The position numbers and the translations under genes are program-made. This document shows positions 45,253 through 54,524 of a stretch of 64,000 nucleotides of DNA, one piece after another (within the stretch, counting starts at the first letter, position 1; each line of letters opens with the position of its first letter). This stretch comes from CAZZBK01 sp964652155 (GTDB lineage Bacteria > Planctomycetota > Planctomycetia > Pirellulales > PNKZ01). The notes under the pieces were generated by a model. It did not search any database. It was not told the DNA's origin and saw nothing but the letters and a program-made list of their open reading frames with translations. The stretch covers positions 62,001-126,000 of the forward strand of contig CAZZBK010000003.1 in assembly GCA_964652155.1 (NCBI GenBank), given 5' to 3'.

Positions 45253-46662
45253 CTAGCTGTAGAGCCGGATGGCGCGGATGATCTCGTCGAGGTCGTTGTT
45301 CACGGCCACGGCGCGATTGGCAAACGAGGCGCGCTTGACACCGCGACTGCCGAGCACCTCGTTGAACTTCTGCTGGTCGGTCGTGTGATAGGCGACCGTC
45401 GCGGTGGGGTCCTTGAGCTGGTGGCCGGTGAGGATACAGACGACGCGATCACTCGGGCCGATGACCCCTTCGCTGCGGAGGAGCTTGGCACCGGCGACGC
45501 TGGCGGCACTGGCGGGCTCGCATCCCAAGCCGCCGGCGCCGACCTGCGCCTTGGCGTCGAGCATGTCCTGATCGTTGACCTCGCGGACGACACCGTTGCA
45601 AAAGTCGAGTGCCCGCAGGCATTTGGTCAGGTTCACGGGTCGATTGATTTCGATGGCGCTGGCAATGGTCGAGGCGCGACGCTGCGAGTCGGTCAGTTCT
45701 TCGTAGAAGCGGTCGGCAATGCTCATGTCGATGTGGCCGCCGTTCCAGCGTAGTCCGCGCTGCTCGTAAAGTTGGTACAGGGTGTTGGCCCCCGCGGCGT
45801 TGATGACCGCCAGGCGCGGGACGCGATCGATGAGTCCGAGCTTGTGGAGTTCGATGAACGCTTTGCCGAACGAGCTGCTGTTGCCCAAGTTGCCGCCGGG
45901 TACAACGATCCAATCGGGGACTTCCCAGCGGAGGGCTTCGAGCACGCGGAACATGATGCTCTTTTGGCCTTCGAGCCGGAACGGGTTGACGCTGTTGACG
46001 AGGTAGATGCCCATTTCCTTGGAGACTTGTTGGACGCGCTGCATGGCGTCGTCGAAGTCGCCGGCGATTTGGACGGTGAGCGCGCCGTAGTCGAGGGCTT
46101 GCGACAATTTTCCGTAGGCGATTTTTCCGGAGCCGACAAAAATGACCGCCCGCATCTGCTTGGTGACCGAGCAATAGACGGCGAGCGAAGCGCTGGTGTT
46201 GCCGGTCGAGGCGCAGGCGGCTCGTTTGGCGCCGATCATTTTGGCATGGGTGAAGGCGGCCGACATGCCGTTGTCTTTGAAGCTGCCCGAGGGGTTCATG
46301 CCCTCGTACTGGAGGAGCAGTTGTCCGGCGCTGAGGTCGCAGTACTTGGCGACGCCGGGGGCGTTGTGCAGCAGGGTCTGGCCTTCGCCGATGGTGACGA
46401 CGTGCTGGGGAGAGGCGAAGGGGAGCAGTTCATGGAACCGCCAGATGCCGCTGAAGCAGAGCGGTTCGTTGCGGCGAGACCACTTTTTCTCGAAATCCTT
46501 GAGGCTCTGGGGGGGTTCGAGCCGGTCCCAGTCGTACTCGATATCGAGCAGTGCGTCGCACTTGGGACAACTGGTCAGGACCTCGTCGCGGCCGTAGGTT
46601 GCCCCGCACGCCGGATGGATGCAGCGTTGGAAAGCCAAGTCGGTCGCGACAGGAACACTCAT
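45253..46662 (-). CDS. thrC: Threonine synthase
   Basis: The protein has 469 residues from ATG 46662; the frame is open to 46896 but that part is not conserved-looking. It begins with a four-Cys zinc-ribbon-like segment (Cys14, Cys19, Cys32, Cys35). The PLP enzyme core has GEGQTLLHNAP, the Schiff-base Lys129 in NPSGSFKDNGMS, the phosphate loop region ASTGNTSASLAVY, and VVPGGNLGNSSSFGKAF. It converts O-phosphohomoserine to threonine. The C-terminal part differs from classical ThrC, and a related PLP lyase function cannot be fully excluded. Confidence 0.88.
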   Translation of the reverse strand: MSVPVATDLAFQRCIHPACGATYGRDEVLTSCPKCDALLDIEYDWDRLEPPQSLKDFEKKWSRRNEPLCFSGIWRFHELLPFASPQHVVTIGEGQTLLHNAPGVAKYCDLSAGQLLLQYEGMNPSGSFKDNGMSAAFTHAKMIGAKRAACASTGNTSASLAVYCSVTKQMRAVIFVGSGKIAYGKLSQALDYGALTVQIAGDFDDAMQRVQQVSKEMGIYLVNSVNPFRLEGQKSIMFRVLEALRWEVPDWIVVPGGNLGNSSSFGKAFIELHKLGLIDRVPRLAVINAAGANTLYQLYEQRGLRWNGGHIDMSIADRFYEELTDSQRRASTIASAIEINRPVNLTKCLRALDFCNGVVREVNDQDMLDAKAQVGAGGLGCEPASAASVAGAKLLRSEGVIGPSDRVVCILTGHQLKDPTATVAYHTTDQQKFNEVLGSRGVKRASFANRAVAVNNDLDEIIRAIRLYS

Positions 46663-47028
46663 GCAACTCACCTTGGTCGTCCGCCTGGCGGGCACAGGGG
46701 ACGTAAAACGAAAGCCCGCCTCAGTAAGATCGCCTAACAAAATGGGGTGGAGAGGGGGGACATTCCCTGGCCATTTGGTTCGACGCACTAAGTCTACAAA
46801 TCGGGCCCCTCTCGACAAGCTCGATCGGCGACTGGGGGTGCCGCGGCGAACCTGTCGGACCGGGGTAAATAAGCCTCTGGTATTATCATATCTCATTATT
46901 AGTGAAAGGTTTAGCGATGCTAGCAGGGGGTTCGATTTATTTGACAGTCCTACTCAGCGTATTTACAATAGCGAGTCTGTCACCTTGCCAACCACAGCCG
47001 ACAGTAACTTCTGCGGAGAGCTGAGTTC
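46663..47028. other. 366-bp divergent intergenic region between thrC and the DksA-like gene
   Basis: The thrC-proximal half looks random. The distal half is AT-rich and holds a consensus sigma-70-type promoter (46941-46969). On the minus strand a TATGATAAT near 46882 might serve thrC, but without a clear -35. Confidence 0.55.
46941..46969 (+). promoter_or_regulatory. Consensus sigma-70 promoter for the DksA/TraR-like gene
   Basis: TTGACA (46941-46946) is separated by exactly 17 bp from TACAAT (46964-46969). This predicts a start site near 46976 and a leader of about 53 nt before ATG 47029. It is by far the best promoter match seen in the window. Confidence 0.85.
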
Positions 47029-47400
47029 ATGAAGAAGCCAGAAATGAAGGTGTACAAGGAACGTCTCTTGTTGCTCCGAGCCCGGCTACGCGGTGACGTG
47101 GATCAGATGGCCGAGACGGCCTTGAAGAAGGATCGCACCGACCGCGGAGGTAACCTGTCGAGCATGCCGATTCATATGGCCGACCTGGGGAGCGATAACT
47201 TCGAGCAGGAGTTCACGCTGAGCCTGATGGCCAACGAAGAGGAGACGCTCGAACAGATCGAGTTGGCATTGGAGCGTATCGAGGAGGGGACTTACGGCAC
47301 GTGCGATGACTGCGAGTGCAAGATTCCCAAGGCGCGGCTCAATGCGATCCCGTTTGCGCGTTCGTGTGTCAAGTGTGCCGAGAGCAAGGGGCGCGGCTAG
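47029..47400 (+). CDS. DksA/TraR-family zinc-finger transcriptional regulator
   Basis: This 123-residue protein has a helical N-terminal part (about 1-85, ending in LEQIELALERIEEGTYG) and a four-Cys zinc finger at Cys92, Cys95, Cys113 and Cys116 (CDDCECKIP and CVKC). This is the layout of DksA/TraR proteins, which enter the RNA polymerase secondary channel. The coiled-coil tip acidic pair of DksA is not clearly kept. lspA follows 163 bp downstream, a pairing seen in other bacteria. It has a strong promoter of its own. Confidence 0.88.
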   Translation: MKKPEMKVYKERLLLLRARLRGDVDQMAETALKKDRTDRGGNLSSMPIHMADLGSDNFEQEFTLSLMANEEETLEQIELALERIEEGTYGTCDDCECKIPKARLNAIPFARSCVKCAESKGRG

Positions 47401-47562
47401 GACCGTCGCCGATGGTCGCGCGACCCGTGGGGCAGGTTCTATCGCTCTATTCTCGCCGGGCGTGGGGCGATATGATTTCGCCTCGTGTGGGTGAAGTGGG
47501 CGGATCGCCGCCGATTTCGCTGCATTTACCCTTGCGCCACTCGTCACTACGTTGACGCTGCC

Positions 47563-48108
47563 ATGCCTAATTCGGTCCCCGTCAACCGCTACGCCATCTT
47601 TGTGCTGTTGGCGAGTGTCGGCTGCGGACTCGACCTGCTGACGAAGCATTGGGCGTTCAACGCGCTCGGACCACCCGGCGGGCCAACCACCTGGCTGTGG
47701 GCAGAATACATCGGCCTGCAAACCAGTCTGAACGAGGGTGCGCTATTCGGCATTGGTCATGGGCGCGTGGCGATCTTCGCCACGCTGTCGATCGTCGCGG
47801 CGCTGGCCATTCCGTACTGGCTATTTATTGCCCGAGCCGCGCTGGATCGCTGGCTGACCTGCGCCTTGGGGCTCATTATGGCGGGCATCCTCGGCAATCT
47901 GTACGACCGCCTGGGATTGTGGTGGACGCCGGCGTACACCGGCTATCCGCAACATGCCGTGCGCGATTGGATCTTATTGAAGTACGGTGACTGGCATTGG
48001 CCGAATTTTAACCTAGCCGACAGCTATCTGGTGGTCGGCGCCCTGGCCATCTTTATCCAAGCATTTTGGATGGACGACCAGAATTTCATTGACAAGCGCC
48101 CAAAGTAA
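47563..48108 (+). CDS. lspA: Lipoprotein signal peptidase (signal peptidase II)
   Basis: The protein has 181 residues from ATG 47563; the frame is open to 47485 but this start gives the normal N-terminus. Four membrane helices and the LspA motifs are visible: DLLTKHW near 24-30, N-x-GALFGIG near 57-64, AGILGNLYDR with catalytic Asp115, and FNLADS with catalytic Asp153. It cleaves prolipoproteins, such as the TolC-like lipoprotein in this window, at the lipobox Cys. A segment before FNLADS is longer than usual. Confidence 0.93.
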   Translation: MPNSVPVNRYAIFVLLASVGCGLDLLTKHWAFNALGPPGGPTTWLWAEYIGLQTSLNEGALFGIGHGRVAIFATLSIVAALAIPYWLFIARAALDRWLTCALGLIMAGILGNLYDRLGLWWTPAYTGYPQHAVRDWILLKYGDWHWPNFNLADSYLVVGALAIFIQAFWMDDQNFIDKRPK

Positions 48109-48391
48109 TTTCCATAATAACTCCGTTAGATTTTGTGGGGAAATTACCGGTTGCCGCTCGCTTGAGCGTGATGACACGAATTTTCTCCACCACCAGCAGA
48201 TTGTAAGGGGGTCCCAAGGAGGGGACACCCACGTTGAGGATGGATCCTACGTGCAACATTCCAGTCTCGTAGGTGACACGGGGGTTGAAGGCGGCTGAGC
48301 TTGTCTGCCTGCGAAAGAATCGCACGGACACGGCTCGTAGACTCGCTGAGAACTCCTACCAAGTGTCTCCGCAGGAACGCGGTGGCCACCC

Positions 48392-48796
48392 ATGAAGTTG
48401 TCTCGAACGGTATCATATGCCGTTCAGGCAATGTTGCAGCTTGCGCAGTCGGAGCCGGAAGTCCCTATTCCGTGCAGTCGACTGGCCGCCAGCGGCAATA
48501 TGCCCGAACGGTTTTTGCTGCATATATTGCGTAACTTGGTCGTCCACGGCATCTTGCAAAGCTCGCGAGGTGTTGATGGTGGCTATTGGTTATGTCGCGA
48601 TCCGTCGGAAATCTCGCTGCTCGATGTCATCGAGGCGGTGGAGGGACCGATGAAGCCCGATAAACCCGCCGCGGAAGGGCTCAACAGAGAGACGCGGGCC
48701 AAGTTGGCCCAGGCGCTCAGCGATGTGAGCGCGCTGGCGCGGCGTGAACTGGCCGCGATCAAGCTCTCTCAATTGGCACCCCAGCCGCCGAAGTAA
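48392..48796 (+). CDS. Rrf2-family transcriptional regulator without Fe-S cysteines
   Basis: This 134-residue protein has the Rrf2 winged helix-turn-helix: MKLSRTVSYAVQAMLQLA, then IPCSRLAASGNMPERFLLHILRNLV and the wing SSRGVDGGYWL, then SLLDVIEAVEG. The loop that carries three Cys in IscR and NsrR has none here (only Cys28 and Cys68 exist), so it probably senses something other than through an Fe-S cluster. Its targets are unknown; the nearby genes give no strong hint. Confidence 0.88.
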   Translation: MKLSRTVSYAVQAMLQLAQSEPEVPIPCSRLAASGNMPERFLLHILRNLVVHGILQSSRGVDGGYWLCRDPSEISLLDVIEAVEGPMKPDKPAAEGLNRETRAKLAQALSDVSALARRELAAIKLSQLAPQPPK

Positions 48797-48922
48797 ACGC
48801 CATCGGCCAGGCACGCCCCCCTCGTCAATCGCGCGGCCGTTTCGTAGCATGGCGCGCGTGGCCGGGCGATCGCCGTGATTCGCCCCAGGCTGCTCCCTCA
48901 GGCCTCTGCTGACCCGCTTGCC

Positions 48923-49729
48923 ATGCACGATCTACCGCTCGCCGAGCGTTTGGAGTTCGCCGTCGATGCGGCCCGCGCGGCGGGCGAGGTCACGCTGCGC
49001 TACTTCCAGCAAGGCAACTACGCGCTCGAACTCAAGCACGATGCCACCCCGGTCACCACGGCCGACCGCGAAGCCGAACTGCACCTGCGTGCCCTGATCG
49101 CCCAGCATTTTCCCGCCGACGCCATCTTGGGCGAAGAACTCGAAGAGCGCGGCGGTACGTCGGGCTACCGTTGGATCCTCGACCCGATCGACGGCACCAA
49201 GTCGTTCATCTGTGGCGTGCCGCTGTACAGCACGCTGATCGGGCTGGAGCACGACGGGCGCAGCGTGTTGGGCGTGATCCAAATACCGGCGCTCGACGAG
49301 TGCGTGTACGCCGCCCAGGGGCACGGTGCCTGGCATCGTCGCGGCCAACAGTCTCCGCAGCGCGCCACGGTCTCGAAAAAAGAGACCCTGGCCAACAGCG
49401 TGCTCTGCACCTCGGAAGTGAAAACCTTTCACAAGACGCAGCGGGCCGCGGCCTTCGAGCAGTTGCAGGCCGCCGCCTGGCTCACCCGCACCTGGGGTGA
49501 CGGCTACGGCTATCTGATGGTCGCCACCGGCCGCGCCGAGCTGATGGTCGACCCGAAGATGAGCATCTGGGACTGCGCCGCGTTGCAGCCGGTGATCGAA
49601 GAGGCCGGCGGCACGTTCACCGATTGGCAGGGCAACCCCACGATCCACGCTGGCGAGGCTGTCGCGACCAACGGCCGCGTCTACCACGAGGCCCTCGCCA
49701 TCACGCGCGCGTACCCGGCCGCGAGCTGA
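48923..49729 (+). CDS. hisN: Inositol-monophosphatase-family phosphatase, probably histidinol-phosphatase
   Basis: The protein has 268 residues from ATG 48923 (a GTG at 48875 gives a longer, less likely form). Metal-binding motifs of the family are complete: GEELEER (Glu71), DPIDGTKSF with Asp87 and Asp90, and SIWDCAA near 213. TKSFICGVPLYSTLIGLE fits the HisN branch, which removes phosphate from histidinol phosphate. The exact substrate (histidinol phosphate, inositol phosphate or PAP) cannot be fixed from sequence. There are no his genes next to it. Confidence 0.8.
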   Translation: MHDLPLAERLEFAVDAARAAGEVTLRYFQQGNYALELKHDATPVTTADREAELHLRALIAQHFPADAILGEELEERGGTSGYRWILDPIDGTKSFICGVPLYSTLIGLEHDGRSVLGVIQIPALDECVYAAQGHGAWHRRGQQSPQRATVSKKETLANSVLCTSEVKTFHKTQRAAAFEQLQAAAWLTRTWGDGYGYLMVATGRAELMVDPKMSIWDCAALQPVIEEAGGTFTDWQGNPTIHAGEAVATNGRVYHEALAITRAYPAAS

Positions 49730-49889
49730 GCGGCCCTCACAATCGTTACGCGACGCACAATCGCGCAGCGCGACGCGCGAGCGATTCGCGTCTGGCGACC
49801 CCCAACAGCGTCGTGAGCTACGCTTAGGGTAAGCGATGTCTTGATCGTCGTCTTCGCCGCTGGCTCTGACTCTTCACGCGAGGTCCCCC

Positions 49890-50309
49890 GTGCAGTTCTT
49901 CTCCTCGAACAACAAGCAACGCAACGTCCAGAAGCAACTTGTCCGGATCATCAACGGACTCTGCTCGCCGCTGAGCATGTTCCAGGACGGGCCGCGTAAC
50001 GAGGGGCGCGTGAACATCACGATGGCGGTGCAATTTGTGCCCTGGAACCTGCGCCGTCCGTCGGTCGAGTTGGCCGTGGCCGTCACCACCCGCGAGCTGT
50101 CGAGCTCCGGGCTCTCGATCGTGGTGCACGAGCCGATCAAGTGTGCCAAGTGTGCCGTCGGCTGGCGGCACGACGGTGAAATGGTCTTCGCCCGCGGCGA
50201 ATGCCTGCATCAGGATCCCATCGGCGCGGGCTTCTGGAACGTCGGTGTGCAGTTCCAAGAAATGCTCTTGGCCGACGACTATCCCGAGCTGTTCGAGCTG
50301 ACGATTTAG
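49890..50309 (+). CDS. Small hypothetical protein, PilZ-like pattern
   Basis: This 139-residue protein has no signal peptide or membrane helix. The middle and end suggest a PilZ-like beta-barrel: RELSSSGLSIVV resembles the D/N-x-S-x-x-G motif, and GFWNVGVQF resembles the closing strand. The N-terminal RxxxR that binds cyclic di-GMP is not clear (RNVQKQLVR is a weak candidate). The function is unknown. Confidence 0.6.
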   Translation: MQFFSSNNKQRNVQKQLVRIINGLCSPLSMFQDGPRNEGRVNITMAVQFVPWNLRRPSVELAVAVTTRELSSSGLSIVVHEPIKCAKCAVGWRHDGEMVFARGECLHQDPIGAGFWNVGVQFQEMLLADDYPELFELTI

Positions 50310-50577
50310 GCGCATCTGGCAGTCTCCGCATTCGTCACAACTCATTGAACTGCAACACGATCCGCGCACGCTCTTCTCCCTGCGGAAGAATCTTCCCGCG
50401 GAGCGGCTGAGGGCTCGTCGGCACCCGGCCCCATTGAAGCTGATCGTGGTTGCTGCGGCAGACTATTGAGTGCCGCTCGCTGGCTGCAATCGACGCGATT
50501 TGCTGTTAGACTGAAGGTTTACGCCCTCGCTACCCTCCCCTCACCCTATTCAGCATTTTCCTTGGGAGTGAATTCGC

Positions 50578-52065
50578 ATGGACTCGAACGTATCGCGCCG
50601 CGATTTCGTCAGAACGGCTGCCGCAGGCGCTGCGGCGGCAGGCTTGCTGGCCGCACCCGCTCCGGCCTCGGCCGTCGGCGCTAATGGACGCATTCGCATC
50701 GGCTTCATCGGACCCGGCGGACGCGGTTTCGGCGCGCACGTCAAGTCGCTCGCCAAGCTCCGCAGCGAAGGAGCCAACATCGATCTCGTCGCGGTGAGTG
50801 AAGTCTACAAAGTCCAAGAAGACACCGTCTGCGACTTCATCAAAAAGGAATGCGGCAACGAGCCCAAGCGGTACGAAGACTACCGCGACATGCTCGCCGA
50901 CAAGAACGTCGACGCCGTCTGCATCGGTACCCCCGATCACTGGCACCACAAGCAAATCGTCGAATCGCTCAAGGCCGGCAAGCACGTCTACAGCGAAAAG
51001 CCCATGACCAAGACCGTCGAAGAAGCATTCGACGTCGTCGACGTCTGGAAGTCGACCGGTAAGGTCATGCAGGTCGGCGTGCAGTCGACCAGCTTGAGCG
51101 TTTGGGATCAGGCCCGCGAGTTGATTGACAGCGGCAAGCTCGGCAAGCTGCTCGGTTTCCAGACCGAGTACTTCCGCAACTCGTCGATGGGTCAGTGGCG
51201 CTATTACAAGCTCGCCAAGGAAATGAACCCCGCCAACATCAACTGGAAGCGCTGGCTCGGCTGCGAAGAAGGGCTCGCCGAGTACCAGGATTTTGATCGC
51301 GCCGTCTATGCTCAGTGGCGCTGCTACTGGCCATTCGGCTCGGGCATGTTCACCGATCTGTTCGTGCACCGCACCACCTCAATGCTCAAGGCCACGGGGC
51401 TGCGTTACCCGGGCCGCGTGGTCGGCGCGGGCGGCATCTTCATGGAGTACGACACCCGCGAAGTGCCCGACGTGGCGACCGTGGTGGCCGACTTCAAGGA
51501 AGGGAGCCAGGCACTCATCACCGCCACGATGTGCAACGAGAACAGCCGCATCAAGCAGGTCATTCGCGGCCATAACGGCGCGTTTGAGTTTGGCAACGGC
51601 GAAGCCTTCACCGACTTCAAGTTCATTGCCGAACGCAAGCAGGTGACCAAGAACAGCGCCATCGAGGACGAGACCATTAAGGTCGGCGGCGGCGGCGACA
51701 CGACCTACATGCACTTCAGGAACTGGATCGACGCCATGGCGGCGAACAAGCCCGAGATGTGCAACAACACGCCCGAGCTGGGCGCGGCCGCCATCGTGAC
51801 GGTCATCCTCGGCTCGCTCAGCTACCGCACCGGCAAGGTCTATCATGTCGATGCCGAGAACAAAAAGGTCACCGAAGGGGATGGCTCGTGGGCCAAGCGC
51901 TGGGAGGCCATGAGCAAGGCCCGCGCCAAGCCGCTGCACACCGCCTCCTGGAAGGCCGGCGACACCGGCAGCCTGCTCGAAGTGCCCGAGTACATGGACC
52001 TGGCCGGCCCGTGGAAGAACGGCGTCGAGCCGCAAGCCAAGAAATCGGCCCAAAGCAACGGCTAA
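50578..52065 (+). CDS. Gfo/Idh/MocA-family oxidoreductase, Tat-exported
   Basis: This 495-residue protein has a Tat signal (VSRRDFVRTAAAGAAAAGLL). The NAD-binding Rossmann fold follows with IRIGFIGPGGRGFG, then IGTPDHWHHKQIVESLKAGKHVYSEKP, the EKP motif of the family. The C-terminal alpha/beta domain has a HxxxD-like stretch (HFRNWIDAM). Such exported enzymes are abundant in planctomycetes and probably act on sugars, with NAD bound before export. ATG 50578 is the only start that gives the Tat signal. It is a single-gene unit with a strong terminator downstream. Confidence 0.92.
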   Translation: MDSNVSRRDFVRTAAAGAAAAGLLAAPAPASAVGANGRIRIGFIGPGGRGFGAHVKSLAKLRSEGANIDLVAVSEVYKVQEDTVCDFIKKECGNEPKRYEDYRDMLADKNVDAVCIGTPDHWHHKQIVESLKAGKHVYSEKPMTKTVEEAFDVVDVWKSTGKVMQVGVQSTSLSVWDQARELIDSGKLGKLLGFQTEYFRNSSMGQWRYYKLAKEMNPANINWKRWLGCEEGLAEYQDFDRAVYAQWRCYWPFGSGMFTDLFVHRTTSMLKATGLRYPGRVVGAGGIFMEYDTREVPDVATVVADFKEGSQALITATMCNENSRIKQVIRGHNGAFEFGNGEAFTDFKFIAERKQVTKNSAIEDETIKVGGGGDTTYMHFRNWIDAMAANKPEMCNNTPELGAAAIVTVILGSLSYRTGKVYHVDAENKKVTEGDGSWAKRWEAMSKARAKPLHTASWKAGDTGSLLEVPEYMDLAGPWKNGVEPQAKKSAQSNG

Positions 52066-52088
52066 GGACGCAATGGGTCAGCATCCCA

Positions 52089-52160
52089 CCGGGTGCCATG
52101 CTCACGTTTAAGTGATCAGGAACGTAAGCCGGGTGCCATGCTCACGTCCGCGTGAGCATG
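52089..52160. repeat. Tandem 40-bp repeat with palindromic end
   Basis: CCGGGTGCCATGCTCACGT occurs at 52089-52107 and again 40 bp later at 52129-52147. The second copy completes a perfect hairpin, CATGCTCACG-TCCG-CGTGAGCATG (52137-52160). The first copy's right side is degenerate. Confidence 0.75.
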
Positions 52161-52179
52161 TGCCGTGATTAACCTCAGC

Positions 52180-52219
52180 GCCCCTCGTGGTTCTCGAACG
52201 AATCGCGAGGGGCTTTTTT
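52180..52219 (+). terminator. Rho-independent terminator after the oxidoreductase gene
   Basis: GCCCCTCG (52180-52187) and CGAGGGGC (52206-52213) form a perfect 8-bp stem with an 18-nt loop and are followed by six T. It lies about 115 bp after the stop. Confidence 0.85.
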
Positions 52220-52373
52220 CTTGGCAGGTCGCCCGGCTCGCGAATTACTCGCCCATTCTGGACACTGACCGCGCCGCAGGCGATACTCCAAGGGAGTCCA
52301 GCGAGCCGCGCCAAGTAACCGCCTCGCAAATCGAGCTGAATTCGGGCAACTTTTTTTCGCACTCCGCGCCACT

Positions 52374-54434
52374 ATGTCAAAAAGTGCTCACGAGCCGGTG
52401 GTTGGCATCGACCTCGGCACGACATTCTCCGTCGTCGCCTATCAAGACCCGCAAGGGCGACCCGCGACGATCCTCAATGCCGAAGGGGACATGACCACCC
52501 CCAGCGTCGTGTTTCTCGATAAAGACGAAGCGGTCGTCGGCAAAGACGCGGTCAAGGCGGCCGAGTTCGAGCCCGAGCGACTCGCCGCCTATCCCAAACG
52601 CGACATGGGTCAGCAGTACTTTCACCTGCCGGTCCGCAATCAACTGCTGCGACCCGAGGTGCTCCAAGCACTGATCCTCCGCAAACTCAAGCACGACACC
52701 GAACAAAAGCTCGGCCCGCTGCGCAAAGCGGTGATCACCGTCCCCGCCTACTTCAACGAGCCGCGCCGCAAAGCGACCCAAGACGCCGGACGCATGGCCG
52801 GTTGGGACGTGATCGACATCATCAACGAGCCCACCGCCGCCGCGATCGCCTACGGCGTGCATGCCGGCTTCCTCTCGCCGACCGCCGTCAACGAAACCCC
52901 CGAGACCATCTTGGTCTACGATCTCGGCGGCGGCACGTTCGACGTCACGCTGATGCGCGTCGAGATCAACTCATTTGCCACGCTTGCCACCGCCGGCGAC
53001 GTCGAACTCGGCGGCATCGATTGGGACAACCGGCTCGTCGACCACATCGCCGAGTTGTTCGAGAAAGAGCACGGCGTCGACCCACGCAAAGATCACGGCA
53101 CGCTGCACCGTCTGCGCCGCGAGGCCGAAGAGGTGAAACGGTCCCTCTCGTCGCGGCATGAGGTCACGTTCGCCTTTTCGCACGAAGGGCACAAGCTACG
53201 CACGACCATCACCCGCGAGCAGTTTGAAAACCTCACCGGCGACTTGGTCGACCGCACCTTGATGACCATTCGCAAATTGCTCCGCGAAGCCAAGGCCGAG
53301 TACAAAGACCTGACCCGGCTCCTGATGGTCGGCGGCTCGACCCGCATGCCGATGATCAAGCAAATGCTCGAGCGCGAGACGGGGCTGCTCATCGATCAAT
53401 CGCTGTCGGTCGACGAGGCGGTGGCGCACGGGGCGGCGATCTACGCCCACTTGCTCACGCATCAAGACACGTCCGAGGCCGCGCCGTTTCGGGTCGTGAA
53501 CGTCAACTCGCACACGCTCGGCGTGCTGGGCATCGATCCCGTGACCAAGTCGCGGCGCCGCAAGGTGATGATACCCCGCAACACGTCGCTCCCCGCCAAG
53601 CACACGCAGCGGTTCGGCACGGCCGAGCAAGGGCAGCGAAGCGTGGCGGTCGTGGTGGTCGAAGGGGGCGACGATAGCGGCAACGACGCCACCCTGATCG
53701 GCAAATGCCTGCTCGAGGATTTGGGAGCCGATCTGCCGCCGCGCTCGCCGGTCGACGTGACGTTCCACTACGGCGAGGACGGCCGGCTCGACATCCATGC
53801 CGCAATGCCCACCATCGGCAAAGAAGCCTCGCTGACGATCGATCGCACCAGCGGCATGTCGGAAGAGTTGCTCACGAAATGGACCGCCTGCGTCGAGCAA
53901 GGCTTGGCCGACGCGCTCGCCTTGCCCGAGGACGTCTCGTTGCCGCCGCTCGAGTCTCGGCCAGGCAAAGGGGTCGCGCTCCCCGATCGAGACGAAGCTG
54001 CCGCTCCGGCCCCCTCACCCAAGCCGGCCGCCAGCCCCTCCGCTCCGCCACCCCCGAGCTCCACTGCTCCTCAGCCTCCTGCCGAGCCCAAACCAGCCGA
54101 AGAGAAGCCTGCCGAGAAGTCACGTGCCTACGGCGCGCCACCTCCTTCTCCTTCACCCCCCAGCTCCTCCGCTCCTCCACCCGCATCCGCCCCCAAACCC
54201 GCCGCGCCCGCTAAGCAGCCCGCGTCCCCTGCGAGAGCACCGGCACCGGCCGCCGCCGAGAAAAAGCCCGCCGAGCCAAAGATTGGCGAGCCGCCGGACG
54301 AGAGTGAAGCGGCCGAAGCAGGTGGCGAGGAAGAGACGGTTGTCGTGGTGAACAAGCGTCGCAAGAAGAAAAAGCCCGTCGAAGGCGAAGCCCCCGCCGA
54401 GCCGCCGAAGAAGAAGGGCTGGAAGTTCTGGTAG
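52374..54434 (+). CDS. Hsp70/DnaK-family protein with low-complexity tail
   Basis: This 686-residue protein has a complete nucleotide-binding domain (about 10-365): VGIDLGTTFSVV, IINEPTAAAIAYG, LVYDLGGGTFDVTLM and LMVGGSTRMPMIKQM. A beta-domain resembling the substrate-binding part follows (about 380-510). The helical lid of DnaK is missing. It is replaced by about 140 residues rich in Pro, Ala, Ser and Lys, ending in a basic tract (KRRKKKK) and KKGWKFW. It is therefore a specialised paralogue, not the housekeeping DnaK. No dnaJ or grpE is adjacent. Confidence 0.9.
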   Translation: MSKSAHEPVVGIDLGTTFSVVAYQDPQGRPATILNAEGDMTTPSVVFLDKDEAVVGKDAVKAAEFEPERLAAYPKRDMGQQYFHLPVRNQLLRPEVLQALILRKLKHDTEQKLGPLRKAVITVPAYFNEPRRKATQDAGRMAGWDVIDIINEPTAAAIAYGVHAGFLSPTAVNETPETILVYDLGGGTFDVTLMRVEINSFATLATAGDVELGGIDWDNRLVDHIAELFEKEHGVDPRKDHGTLHRLRREAEEVKRSLSSRHEVTFAFSHEGHKLRTTITREQFENLTGDLVDRTLMTIRKLLREAKAEYKDLTRLLMVGGSTRMPMIKQMLERETGLLIDQSLSVDEAVAHGAAIYAHLLTHQDTSEAAPFRVVNVNSHTLGVLGIDPVTKSRRRKVMIPRNTSLPAKHTQRFGTAEQGQRSVAVVVVEGGDDSGNDATLIGKCLLEDLGADLPPRSPVDVTFHYGEDGRLDIHAAMPTIGKEASLTIDRTSGMSEELLTKWTACVEQGLADALALPEDVSLPPLESRPGKGVALPDRDEAAAPAPSPKPAASPSAPPPPSSTAPQPPAEPKPAEEKPAEKSRAYGAPPPSPSPPSSSAPPPASAPKPAAPAKQPASPARAPAPAAAEKKPAEPKIGEPPDESEAAEAGGEEETVVVVNKRRKKKKPVEGEAPAEPPKKKGWKFW

Positions 54435-54524
54435 CGCGCTCGGGGGTCAGGTGTAATCGCCTCAACCCTTCTCGTTATTATGTCATGTTGATTCAGAGGC
54501 AGTAAACAGTAGCGCGATACGACG

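Noticed and set aside
46925..46970. Possible tRNA because of GGGGGTTCGATT
   Set aside because: No acceptor or anticodon stem can be formed around it, and it overlaps a good promoter. No tRNA was found elsewhere in the window.
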